The notes below the pieces were generated by a model. It saw nothing but the letters and a program-made list of their open reading frames with translations. It had not been told where the DNA came from and made no database searches. From the NCBI GenBank assembly GCA_945910005.1, contig OX246744.1, positions 1,095,992-1,159,991 on the forward strand: 64,000 nt of DNA, given 5' to 3'. Source of the stretch: Isoperla grammatica. Taxonomy: Eukaryota > Arthropoda > Insecta > Plecoptera > Perlodidae. This document shows positions 12,501 through 21,017 of this stretch, one piece after another; within the stretch, counting starts at the first letter, position 1, and each line of letters starts with the position of its first letter. The position numbers and the translations under genes were made by a program.

Positions 12501-14518
12501 AGTTCCTGGCTGCCCAGCAAGAAGCTTGCCTGATACGTAACCCTAAAGCAAAGAGCTCAGAGCTCAAAGCACTCACATGGGGAATGCAGCAAGTAGTTTC
12601 TGACTGCCCAGCAACGGAAGCAGCCGTAGACTGCGACAGTCGCTCCTGTCATTGAAAGCCAGATGTACAAGCCGAGGTGTAGTTTGCCGAAGTTCCACAT
12701 AATGAAATCCTGCCCGATGTCCAATCTGGAATCAAATATCACGTTATAAATATAGTAGTGTGTAGTTGTTGCGAATAAAATGACGTCATAATTTAGAGGT
12801 CATACTGTGCGTTTATGAACAGTCAAGCATAGAAGCATCAACGTAACTATACTGTCTTGGTGACCTTAGAACCTTATATCTACTGCACATTTCATGCACG
12901 CTGTTGCAACTAAAATCAACGGTATCCTGGCGTACGTTCACACATTCATATCGTAAGCGGCATTAGACACGCCCCCTGCGTTTTGAGTTTCCAGGTAACC
13001 ATGGTAAATTACCCTAGTAGACGTGTTTGAAGTATATGGAAGGAACTACCGAAGAAGACAATTTGTACTGTTGGACTCAGGTATTTAATCAGCATGAGAA
13101 TAATTAGATTGAGCTACTTTAAACTTTGTCCGAGGCAAAGCTGAGAACGCCGCAGGGCATTTGTTTCACTGCATTTATAAGTTGTTTATACACCCCGAAT
13201 TCGACCGCAGATTTCTTGAATTTGTTGGTTCCAAACTGTCAAAACAAAAAGTAATCAAAGATAATCGTTTGTTTGTTGTGTGGACGCGTATTATTTGACT
13301 AGATGTTGTGTTTCCAAGAAATGTGCGCGTGCTTGAACTTCTGTTATGGCTTCCGGTAATGAATTCGGGGATTTCGTCTCATGTTTGTGCTAGCTAGGTA
13401 GTGGGGTGTACATCATTTGAAAATGCCAAGATGGGCGAAAGATCGACTGTTTTTCTTGTCCTCAACTGAGCCACGGACCTACTGTAGTGATAGATGAACC
13501 CGTCTTACCTGCCGGACACGATACCCAGTGTCAGAGTGTGAAGAAACTGAAGTATCAACACCACCACGAACACGTTGTAGAGCGTCTGGATGTGGATAAT
13601 CTTGTACATCTCAGTGTAGACAGATTCGCGGGCTGTGAACACTTTCTCTCTGAGTCTTGGCTCGGATCTCTGCTCTGTCCCTCTACAAGACAACAAGCAG
13701 CGATTATCAGATAAAACAAGAACAATGTTAATGAGTATTCTAGTAGAGAGAAAAACATTTCATTGTCTTCTGTCCAACGTACATCGGGTGACCACAAGGA
13801 CCCAGCATACTAAAGATAATATAAAAAAAAACACACACATTAAATACATTTTGTAAGACTGTCTTTAGTTAACCCCAATCACAATTTATTGATATGCTTA
13901 TATTGCTTATATAGTTTATTACAAATTGTTTGTTTGTTTCATTTTAATACACTGCAAAAAAACGTATAACCCATTAAACAACCCCCTCCCACCCCCACCC
14001 TTAAAGTGGGTTTGCGTACTTCTTTATACATTATTTTGATTTTATGTGTAAGGTATTATGATTTTGAACGTACAACCCCCTAACAGGGGTGCCCAAATAT
14101 TTGGGAGCAAAAATTAAACTGGCTTAATGAAGCCGGTAGATAGTTTGGACACGTTGTGAGGAACGGAGGAGTGTACCTTACTAAAGAATATTGGTAAACA
14201 AGATGAAGTGAAAATGGCAGAGGCACACCAAGATAATCCAGAATATAATTTGTAGAAATGGAAAGATTGGAAGAAGAGAATGGAAGAGAGAATAGATCTA
14301 TGTTTGTATGTATTGATACTATCAACACAATGATGTTGTGTGTCTCGTGACGTCACGCTCTATGATGAGGTGCTCGCACGACGGGCAGAGCTATACGACA
14401 GTGACACAGATACTTACTTGAGTTTCTTGTCCTCTCCCCCTTTGCTCTGAGGTGGGGCAACCTGCTTCTTCGCCTTCGCAGTCATCATAGTCAGTGCTGT
14501 ACTCCGCTTGGTGTCCGT
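3422..14518 (-). CDS. SOAT: Sterol O-acyltransferase (ACAT/SOAT, MBOAT family), 8 exons, N-terminus incomplete
   Basis: Joining 14518-14418, 13682-13509, 12725-12577, 7112-6973, 6160-6009, 5677-5404, 4320-4086 and 3570-3422 gives one open frame of 457 residues with matching phases at all seven junctions. It is an ER multipass enzyme that esterifies sterols with fatty acyl-CoA. Diagnostic features are YRDTYPR at the end of exon 5, FYQ|DWWN (the SOAT FYxDWWN motif) across exons 6/7, [10 protein letters not shown], and the catalytic-histidine context SAAVHEY. SOATs are usually about 500-550 residues; the shortfall is N-terminal (exon 1 has an acceptor, so an upstream exon exists) plus a short C-terminus. 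Introns 3, 4, 5 and 7 are filled or invaded by minisatellites copied from the adjoining exon-intron junctions. Confidence 0.93.
3553..3722 (-). repeat. 34-bp minisatellite carrying the exon 8 acceptor, 5 copies
   Basis: Five 34-bp units, each containing (minus strand) CCTCCTTGTGTTACAG followed by CCACCCTAGTGTTCATAC: the polypyrimidine tract and AG of intron 7 plus the first 18 coding bases of exon 8. The unit nearest the exon is the one in frame with unique coding sequence. The repeat edge coincides with CATACC, present both in the exon (CATACCTTCA) and upstream in the intron (CATACCCTCC). Confidence 0.95.
4086..4320 (-). CDS. SOAT: SOAT exon 7 (active-site exon)
   Basis: Acceptor CTATGTCCCAG; donor GGAG|GTAAAC. 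It begins [19 protein letters not shown], completing FYxDWWN, and continues [11 protein letters not shown] and [20 protein letters not shown], where the H of VHEY corresponds to the MBOAT catalytic histidine. It leaves in phase 1. The exon start is partly duplicated in intron 6 at 4345-4440. Confidence 0.96.
4345..4440 (-). repeat. Degenerate duplication of the start of SOAT exon 7
   Basis: The segment AGGAGGCGGCGTTCCACCAG-TCCTG at about 4411-4435 repeats that at 4299-4324, covering the DWWNAAS codons and the acceptor AG. A diverged flank (GGCAGGAACCTCCCCCAAGA against GGCAGGAACTTCCCCCTGGA in the exon) suggests a once larger copy. A second FYxDWWN-type decoy acceptor therefore lies 116 bases upstream of the real one. 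Confidence 0.75.
4488..4913 (+). mobile_element. tRNA-derived SINE (family 1), full-length copy with target-site duplication
   Basis: The head resembles a tRNA (TTGGTCCAGTGGTTAGCATC as A box; GGTTCCGGGTTTAAATCCCG as B box). It is followed by a ~350-bp body and an AT-rich TTTATTTATTTATT tail. It is flanked by a diverged ~29-bp direct repeat at 4459-4487 and 4914-4942 (core GAGGGG-AG-ACACCACC-ACGA). Two further copies lie at 20318-20617 and 21735-22176. It sits in SOAT intron 6, opposite to the gene. Confidence 0.88.
5404..5677 (-). CDS. SOAT: SOAT exon 6
   Basis: Acceptor CTCGTTGCAG; donor TACCAG|GTAGAT. It encodes [20 protein letters not shown], then [40 protein letters not shown]. The exon ends exactly inside the FYxDWWN motif. 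Confidence 0.95.
5815..6021 (-). repeat. 23-bp minisatellite carrying the exon 5 donor, 9 copies
   Basis: The minus-strand unit is ACACTTACCCCAG|GTAACTACTC: the last 13 coding bases of exon 5 plus the first 10 intron bases. Every unit has the AG|GTAACT donor. Only the first in transcript order (6021-5999) follows unique exon sequence. The repeat edge falls on CACTT, shared by exon (GGACACTTACC) and intron (ACTCACTTTC). Confidence 0.95.
6009..6160 (-). CDS. SOAT: SOAT exon 5, both ends amplified
   Basis: Acceptor CCGCCGCCAG; donor CCCAG|GTAACG. It encodes [19 protein letters not shown] and [21 protein letters not shown], a near-signature SOAT block (MK-HSF-R-N-PRV ... YLYFLFAPTLIYRDSYPR). The acceptor side is repeated as a 91-bp unit in intron 4 and the donor side as a 23-bp unit in intron 5. 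Confidence 0.95.
6131..6960 (-). repeat. 91-bp minisatellite carrying the exon 5 acceptor, 9 copies; fills intron 4
   Basis: Each unit contains (minus strand) CGCCGCCAG followed by GTTCGCATGGTGATGAAGAG, the acceptor and first ~27 coding bases of exon 5, then TTGCAATGCACTTGACTTGG. The array runs from the exon to about 12 bases from the exon 4 donor, so almost all of the 812-base intron is repeat. Using an outer acceptor gives [17 protein letters not shown]. GCCACGCCTT occurs both next to the exon 4 donor and inside exon 5, at the unit edge. Confidence 0.96.
6973..7112 (-). CDS. SOAT: SOAT exon 4
   Basis: Acceptor GTTTCAG; donor GAACAG|GTAGGC. It encodes [20 protein letters not shown] and then [13 protein letters not shown]; the Y-Q-V and L-P-P-A...EQ pattern matches the SOAT core. 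Entry phase 1 and exit phase 0 fit its neighbours. Its donor sits about 12 bases from the start of the 91-bp minisatellite that fills intron 4. Confidence 0.9.
7224..12614 (-). repeat. 94-bp minisatellite carrying the exon 3 donor, about 57 copies; fills intron 3
   Basis: The minus-strand unit includes TTGCTGGGCAGCCAGGAAC, TACTTGTTGCATCCTCCAT| and the donor GTGAGTGC, then the palindromic GAGCTCTGAGCTC and TTAGGGTTACGTATCAGGC. Subtypes exist: CATAGTGG variants cluster at about 7930-8730, 82-bp units lacking CTTGCCTGAT lie at 10310-11310, and TTTCTGACTGCCCTG variants sit near the exon 3 end. The array makes up about 98% of the 5464-base intron. Confidence 0.97.
12577..12725 (-). CDS. SOAT: SOAT exon 3, with 3' end amplified downstream
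   Basis: Acceptor TTTGATTCCAG; donor CCCCAT|GTGAGTGC. It encodes [15 protein letters not shown] and a hydrophobic helix ([20 protein letters not shown]). The last ~38 coding bases plus the donor are repeated about 57 times through intron 3 (7224-12614). The exon 3 copy is the one fused to unique upstream coding sequence. Confidence 0.85.
12726..13508. other. SOAT intron 2
   Basis: Unique intronic sequence; no repeat array or element recognised. Confidence 0.6.
13509..13682 (-). CDS. SOAT: SOAT exon 2
   Basis: Acceptor CTTGTTGTCTTGTAG; donor GGCAG|GTAAGACG. It encodes [19 protein letters not shown] followed by the first membrane helix ([17 protein letters not shown]), matching the F-x-A-R-E-S-L-L-D-E segment that opens the membrane domain of SOATs. 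It is entered needing one base and leaves in phase 2. Confidence 0.88.
14110..14310 (+). mobile_element. Possible degenerate LINE 3' coding remnant in SOAT intron 1
   Basis: With frame shifts the plus strand reads fragments resembling the tail found after the reverse transcriptase in some RTE/R-type LINEs (a [12 protein letters not shown] segment, a GRGTPR-like segment, then a WKDWKK-like basic stretch). It is heavily broken, and only the order of the three fragments supports the call. The remainder of intron 1 (13683-14110) shows nothing recognisable. Confidence 0.25.
14418..14518 (-). CDS. SOAT: SOAT exon 1 (first visible)
   Basis: Bounded by acceptor CATATTCCAG and donor AA|GTAAGTATC. It is lysine-rich ([20 protein letters not shown]), like the poorly conserved cytosolic N-terminus of SOATs. 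Tandem in-frame ATGs at 14488 and 14485 could be the start, but the frame is open upstream to the acceptor. It ends in phase 2 and joins exon 2 to give [12 protein letters not shown]. Confidence 0.7.
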
Positions 14519-14567
14519 CTGGAATATGTAAGACACGTGACATGGTTGCTCACAGGGACAACTTACT

Positions 14568-15010
14568 CCCGCAAGTTACTCTTGCAAGTTTCTCCCACAA
14601 GCTATTCCCGCAAGTTACTCCCGCAAATTACTCCCACAAATTACTCCCGCAAGCTACTCCCGCAAGCTACTCCCGCAAGTTACTCTCGCAAATTACTTCC
14701 GCAAATTACTCCCGCAAATAACTCCCGCAAGTTACTCCCGCATGTTACTACCGCATGTTACTCCCGCATGTTAAACCGCAAGTCACTCCCGCAAATAACT
14801 CCCGCCAGTTACTCCCGCATGCTACTCCCGCATGTTACTCCCGCATGTTACTCCCGCATGTTACTCCCGCAAGTTACTCCCGCAAGTACCTCCCGCAAAT
14901 AACTCCCGCAAGTTACTCCCGCAAGTTACTCCCGCATGTTACTACCACATGTTATCCCGCATGTTACTCCCGCAAATTACTACCGCAAGTTACTCCCGCA
15001 AGTTACTCCC
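14568..15010. repeat. 13-bp minisatellite, about 33 copies
   Basis: Tandem units of CCCGCAAGTTACT with variants (AAATTACT, ATGTTACT). It begins about 50 bases beyond the SOAT exon 1 acceptor, so it lies in the intron upstream of exon 1 but, unlike the other arrays, does not include the splice site. The ORFs across it are repeat artefacts (39-base, 13-codon periodicity). Confidence 0.95.
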
Positions 15011-15120
15011 AATAAAGTATCTCCCAAAGAAATTTGTTCCTTGTTAGAGAATAACGATTGTGATCACGGGATACGGTCTGGTTTGCTCTACGACGAACAG
15101 TTGCCGAGATAATCGAAGAA

Positions 15121-15412
15121 ACCTAACCTAACCTAACCTAACCTAACCTAACCTAACCTAACCTAACCTAACCTAACCTAACCTAACCTAACCTAACCTA
15201 ACCTAACCTAACCTAACCTAACCTAACCTAACCTAACCTAACCTAACCTAACCTAACCTAACCTAACCTAACCTAACCTAACCTAACCTAACCTAACCTA
15301 ACCTAACCTAACCTAACCTAACCTAACCTAACCTAACCTAACCTAACCTAACCTAACATAACCTAACCTAACCTAACCTAACCTAACCCAACCGAACCCA
15401 ACCCAACCCAAC
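15121..15412. repeat. Interstitial telomeric repeat (CCTAA/TTAGG)n
   Basis: About 53 nearly perfect ACCTA pentamers, ending in degenerate CCCAA/CCGAA units. TTAGG is the ancestral arthropod telomere repeat. Here it lies between a gene and unique sequence, so it is internal unless it marks an assembly junction. Confidence 0.96.
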
Positions 15413-16011
15413 CTCGCGTGACCACATATTATACAGCCGCAGTACTCGAGCAAAACAACCAATCCAAACCAGCACGATAACTTCCTCTTAAACATATTAA
15501 ACCCACTTTAAAAATACGTATTTTTTTAAACTACCTGCCGTGCCGTGCTATTGTGGGGGGCGTCCCCCCCCCCACACACAACATTGTCTCGTGTTTGGAA
15601 TACATTTTTACAGTTAGTGCGACTCTGTGCTTCTCTCCTCCCCCCCCCCACTCCGAAATATATTCCTGCGTACGCCACTGACTACCATTATCACTGAGTT
15701 TATTTCATGTAAACGCAAACAATCATCTCAATTTTCGGAGTACGCCTACGTTCTTAGTTATGGTAATAGATACGACTGAAGGTTATTGAAGTTTGGTATT
15801 CCAATGTCTCTACTTTGTTGACTGTTATGTACAAGAGACGGACAATTTTACAGGTAATAAAGGTAACTGTAAGTAACAATATACCTCAAATAAACTGTTT
15901 TTTAATCTTACATCTTCGCGCCAAAAAATATTTACTTTATATTTTCAGGGCCGTCCTCAGAAATGGGACTTAGTAGCCTATAGTGCCCTACCATCAGCAA
16001 AGTGTGGTGCT

Positions 16012-17117
16012 TTAAGGGGAGCAAGCAAGCCCTATGTTCCCCATGTTAAGTTATCACATTTCCGGTACCATTTATTCCCAGGGGTTTTAACTTAGAGACT
16101 ACATTTTTTTTTACCCAACATTTTGATGCTTTATCTACAAACTGTGTTTGGGAAATTTTTTTAGTGATCAGATTTATATTTATTACTAATTTTTGAAATA
16201 TTATCTATTTTTTTTACAAAAACTTGACATTTTGCATAATGTTTTATGTGCTATAATGAGAACAAAATTTTTATATTTTTTTTCCCACACACAGTTTGTG
16301 GTAAATAGTTTAAGGGTTATGCTCAGAAAATTTCAAAGCTCTAACTTCAAAACTCTAAAAGTTATATGTACCTAGGTGGAAGAAAAGTATAGTTTTGAGT
16401 AAATTGATGTTAAAGATAGCACTCGAATTTACATTAAAAGTTGAGTTTAGAGTTTGCCCTAGTGCAAGCTTACCAAGCAGAATCACCCTAGCATACCAGC
16501 TAAGTAGTCCGGGTTGTCTGGGTCATCCGTATTATCAGTATTTGTGACAGGTATAGGTGTTGTCACTGATGTTGAAGGAATTGGGCCTAGGCCTAATGTC
16601 CCAGGTTCAACAATTGAAACATTCACAGTAGTATTTATACTACTAGGCCTAGCCTGAACTTTATTTCCAAACACTCCACTGCGATTACTATACCCTTTTT
16701 TAAGCCTAGGCATGTTGAAATCCTGACACAACTTGAAATATTAATAAAAACACACAAGATTTGATACTCAGACCACGTTGTTGTCATGAAAACTATCAAC
16801 AAAAGGCATCCATCTTTATGCAGGTTAGCCAACGTGAATTTCCGATAATCTCTAGAGTGAAAATAAGGTAAGGCAACCTATGAAAAAAATCACCAAAAGC
16901 GGTAGAATTGAAATTGAATTGAATTGGGTGCAATTTGAACAGAGTTTTCCTCATTTAAAACGTGCAACAATAACTTCAAGAATTATTTTGAAGTGTTAGC
17001 TCAACCGCTAATCATGGGAAGTTTTATTTTGATTGTTCTAAACATATTAAATAAAATTAATAAAAATAAATCCCAAAAAGTCAATTTTTTTTTAATTTCC
17101 TTGCTTGCTCCCCTTAA
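16012..17117. mobile_element. TTAA-flanked TIR DNA transposon, deletion derivative (piggyBac- or Kolobok-type)
   Basis: Terminal inverted repeats GGGGAGCAAGCAAG (16016) and CTTGCTTGCTCCCC (ending 17113) are each bordered by TTAA, a TTAA target duplication. An internal minus-strand ORF (16483-16731) contains MPRLKKGYSNRSGVFGNKVQ, which resembles the N-terminus of Mutator-like/Kolobok-type transposase proteins, then becomes low-complexity and stops. No catalytic domain remains, so the ~1.1-kb element is non-autonomous. Confidence 0.75.
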
Positions 17118-17475
17118 TGGAACAAGAACGATCCGACTGATATATTAAGCTTATTCCCGTTCAAAAACAAACCACAAATGCAAACGCAATCGTCAGGTAC
17201 ATGAGTCTATTATACAGTCTTTGGCCGGGTATATGAACCATTGATAAGTATTTAATAGGCTTCTAAGTTGTTTTCACTATGGCTATGGCACGTTTTCCAT
17301 GGCGAAAACAAGTTACTAACTTAATTTACCCGATTTTACTGGACCTTGGTTCGCAAATTACGGGGTGAATCAAGCTGCGAGAAAGCGGTTACGAAGCATT
17401 CAGCCTAGCGCGCGGGGAACAAGCCACTAAAATACCCCACGCGTAGTGTTGCGTCTCCTTTAAACTATATCTTTG

Positions 17476-17672
17476 TAAAGGCTGGTTCACACAGACTTTG
17501 AAGACATAATGCATAAGGTTTTAAGACGTTGTTTTAAAAACAACAATGAAAACAACGTCCTAAAACTAAACTTTGTGTGAACGCCAGTACGTGTTTCCTA
17601 TGATCTAACTTTACGACTACGCGTTAAACCTTAAATCGTATATCTTAAAAATCTGTGTGGACCAGCCTTTAG
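17476..17672. mobile_element. MITE, about 197 bp
   Basis: A 20-bp inverted repeat (TAAAGGCTGGTTCACACAGA on the left, matching the right end with one mismatch) encloses about 155 bp of non-coding sequence that itself contains an inverted segment (TTTAAGACGTTGTTTT / AAAACAACGTCCTAAAA). Confidence 0.75.
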
Positions 17673-18010
17673 TGTTGCTCGTATCGAGTAAAATGGCAAC
17701 GTATAAAAAAAAAGACAGGGCCTAGTACATATTACTAAAGCAATCTTCAATTTTGTAACGGTTGCCATGCTATGACGGGTTATATTCGCAAAGGTCATTC
17801 AAGTTTTTTACATAAATAAGTTAAAATAGATAACCGTTAAACAAATGAAGCTGAAACATTTAATACTTATAATACTTATAATACTTAGTTTATACACAGA
17901 TTCTTTGAGATAAATATGTTTATAAAATTAATATTGTCTTAAATTTGAACTTATTGTTAAGTTAGGTACAAATGAGCTTTCGTACAGTATCTTCCTCTGA
18001 GGAAAGTTTG

Positions 18011-18113
18011 GTGCTTTAAGCACGAATCATTGTGCTAAAGCCCGTCACTTTACCTTGCATTTAGCACGAAGTACACAATCATTGTGCTTAAGCCTGTCAC
18101 TATACCTTGCAAC
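18011..18113. repeat. Two-copy ~50-bp direct repeat
   Basis: The segment with ATCATTGTGCT-AAGCC-GTCACT-TACCTTGCA occurs twice in a row. The rest of 17673-18490 shows nothing recognisable. Confidence 0.7.
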
Positions 18114-18493
18114 TCGTTCAGGCTGAATCCTAAGTCACACACTTTAGTAATAATCCGCGTTTGGCTCTGATTCGCAATCTCGCCAACTGACAGTTAATAT
18201 CGTCCGCACGTGATTGATCGGTGCGTGCGAACTATCGCATGAGGCCTTCAGATCGATCACCGATAGCACTAATCGCAATCGTCGACCTTTGATCCTTCTT
18301 CGTTCCGATAGAATATGTAAAAAATATCGCTCAAACGTCAGAAACAAAACAACAAACAAAACCTTGTGGAGATTGTCAGTCATAATACAATGCAAGGTGA
18401 TTAGTATTAAAAACACAATTGAGAATGTGACTGAGGTTGCAAGACGTTGAAATAGATTAGTATTTATCGTGATCGATTATATTTTTTTGAACA

Positions 18494-18723
18494 GGGCCTG
18501 GATAACAAGAGGTTCGAAGTCTTTTCTCTGGTCTTAACTCTCCTAACGGACTAGACCCAGGTCACATGATGAAGTTACTAATATTCCTGGTCGGAACAAA
18601 GACGTTCCAATAATGTTTTTAAAAATCTCTAAGCAAATATCGGCCTGGATTGACTTTCTAAGTCAGGCCGGTCTTAGAGTTAAGACGAGAAGAATACTTA
18701 AGGCCTCTTGTGAATCCAGACCC
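18494..18723. mobile_element. MITE, about 230 bp with ~48-bp imperfect TIRs
   Basis: The left end GGGCCTGGATAACAAGAGG ... GGTCTTAACTCT is matched inverted by AGAGTTAAGACGAG ... CCTCTTGTGAATCCAGACCC on the right. The interior is AT-rich and non-coding. Confidence 0.75.
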
Positions 18724-20290
18724 AAGTGCATGAATAGTCAATGAAATATAATAATATTAATCTTCACCTTAAAATTAAAAGGAACGAAATTGAATGGTTT
18801 TAAAAGTAAATGATTCTATATTTAGTTTTGGGAACCACTCATATATTAGCTCAGTTTGATTATGAAGCCGTGTGTACCTTGCAAGCTGTATCTAGTGCAA
18901 TTTAGTTTAGATAATATCTAGTATGTTATTCTTGACTTTCCGCAACAGATTATCTAAATAAAATGATATTACTATTATTATATCTTATGCCATATACATT
19001 GGATTTGTTCAACATGAACATGAATTTGTATTGGAAATATATTAGAAACAAAAAATGTTAGAATCAAATCATAACAAATTTTACAGCCAATTTTATTTAG
19101 GAAATTCATTTATATAATTTATTAAATACACATAATTTATATTGATAGTGTACAATATTCTAGTCAGTAATAAACATTTTGTAGGACTATTACTGATCTT
19201 CACATTCACATTTTATGTTATAACTTAAATAGCATTATTTTATGTTTTGTAAATAAATACATAACACGAGTTATCAAAACTGATAGTTGGTGCATTTTCA
19301 TTGGTATCGTTTAGTGAGGTAAAAGCAAATACCTCAATAAAATGGTTTTCTTATGATCGCATTTTCATTAGTATGAAACAGGTCATACATACAAATAGTA
19401 CACAAAAATGTACTTTTCACAAAATTTATAATTACAAATTATCAAATCATTAAATTAAGAATATTTTTTTAGTATTAAAATACAATATACAATCTACCCC
19501 TATCATAAATCAATAAATAATCAGCCCATTGCGTTGGATTTTTTCTTCTTCTTCGAATTGTTATTTCTAAGTTGCAACCTTCATCTTTATCCAGGGTTTC
19601 ATCTATGAATAATGTTAGTGTTAGTGTCATGTCAATGTCGCAGGTGCGCTGCCGATATGTGTCACTCAAGGGGAGGACTGAACCCTTCTTTAACTTATCA
19701 CAATCGCCCACTTGCCTTGATTACTCTCTAGTCTCAATATAATCTTTGAATCATGACCGATCTTATGACTTCCAACCAAATATTTAAGATGTTTGCATTA
19801 TTGAAACCACCAATCAAAACTTTTAAATGTTCAGCTGTCATAAGTCATAAGACCAGGCATAAGTCATATTCGTAGATGAGAAGCAACACTTGCTGGATAA
19901 CAAGTTTTCACAAGAGTTGTTGAGAGTAAGAGAGTTACGGTCAAACACTTGATTTACTTTTGTCTCCCGCTATGCTTGACTTTCAGGTCTCACTATAGTT
20001 AGCCACAGATAGAACAGTCTTTATATGTCACTGACACAGTTAATTTGTCTCTGCTTTTCTTCCAGTAACACGTTTCGAACCCTTCAAGGGTCTTAACATG
20101 TAATTGCGGGTACACTTACAACTAGCAGAGTGGGACGAATTGTTATACAAATTGTGATACAAGACTTGTGCTACACTTGACGATGGAATAATGATGTAGG
20201 GTGTCTTAGCTTGTCGATAATGATGATGATGATGATGACTATGATGCTGTAGTAGAATAGAAGTGTCAGATGAAACCGCTTGCGAGCTGA
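18724..20290. other. No gene recognised
   Basis: AT-rich intergenic DNA between the SOAT and UNC93-like loci. A short (GAT)n run lies at about 20219-20240. The ORF at 19475-19711 has no recognisable motif. Confidence 0.5.
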
Positions 20291-20317
20291 TACCGTTTCA
20301 ACGTAACTCAAGAATGC

Positions 20318-20617
20318 TTCGCAAAATAAAATAAAAATAAATAAATTCACATTTAGAGTCTACCCACTCAGTAACGAAACTGATTTTCAGTGGGCGACTA
20401 AACCAACCCTGTAGGCTCCGAACACCATCGACGAGTGAGCGATAACCAATCAAAGATCGATGTTTCAAATACGAAACATATAAATCAGTGATTGGACAGT
20501 GCGAACACCTGCGGACAAATGCCAGAATCAACAAGGCCGATTCAGAACCTCTTTGAATTTATTGAGTGCTTCGTTGCTAGGACGGCTCCAAAGTATCCGT
20601 TTACTTATTCCTAAGAC
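20318..20617 (-). mobile_element. SINE family 1, 5'-truncated copy
   Basis: Same body and AT-rich tail as the full-length copy at 4488-4913, in reverse orientation. It lacks the tRNA-like head and breaks off within TTACTTATTCCTAAG. It lies just downstream of the UNC93-like gene. Confidence 0.85.
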
Positions 20618-20796
20618 TACTACTACTAAATACAGAAATGGTAATCGGAACACAACCCTACTGACTATGATGTTATGAATATTAAGCGTTGATCTGTAGT
20701 CTTCACAGCAACACGGGAGTAGTGTTAGGCTGTTTAGCATTGTCGAATGTAACCGGAAACACAATCTTGCGCAGTTTCAACACGAGGAGAATCACT

Positions 20797-21017
20797 TCAA
20801 GGCGCCAACTTCTTCCTCGCCTTCCTCTTCTCCTCCACCTCAATGGTCACGTATCCCCCCATGCCGACAGCAAGCAGCGCTATCACTATGTACAGCTTGG
20901 TCTCTGTACACAGGAACCCGCTGTAGCCGTAAGCTATGATGAAGCCCAGAGACTCCCACAACCGGAAGTTGCTGTAGGCGGCTTCCTCTCGGCCCGGAAA
21001 CAGAATGCCGCACAGCG
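20797..21017 (-). CDS. UNC93-like exon 8 (C-terminal)
   Basis: Acceptor ATTCTTTTCAG. It encodes ALCGILFPGREEAAYSNFRL, two helices and a basic cytosolic tail (VEEKRKARKKLAP) ending TGA at 20797, which is normal for the family. Confidence 0.95.

Noticed and set aside
7224..12614. A CRISPR-like regular repeat array
   Set aside because: Repeats are head-to-tail with no unique spacers, the genome is eukaryotic, and the unit is explained by the exon 3 splice junction.
13555..13797. Alternative frame of SOAT exon 2 ([14 protein letters not shown])
   Set aside because: It does not match SOAT and breaks phase with both neighbours, whereas the [19 protein letters not shown] frame matches both.
14494..15047. 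ORFs with LLPQVTPASYSRK repeats
   Set aside because: Products of a 13-bp minisatellite; three units make 39 bases and keep all frames open.
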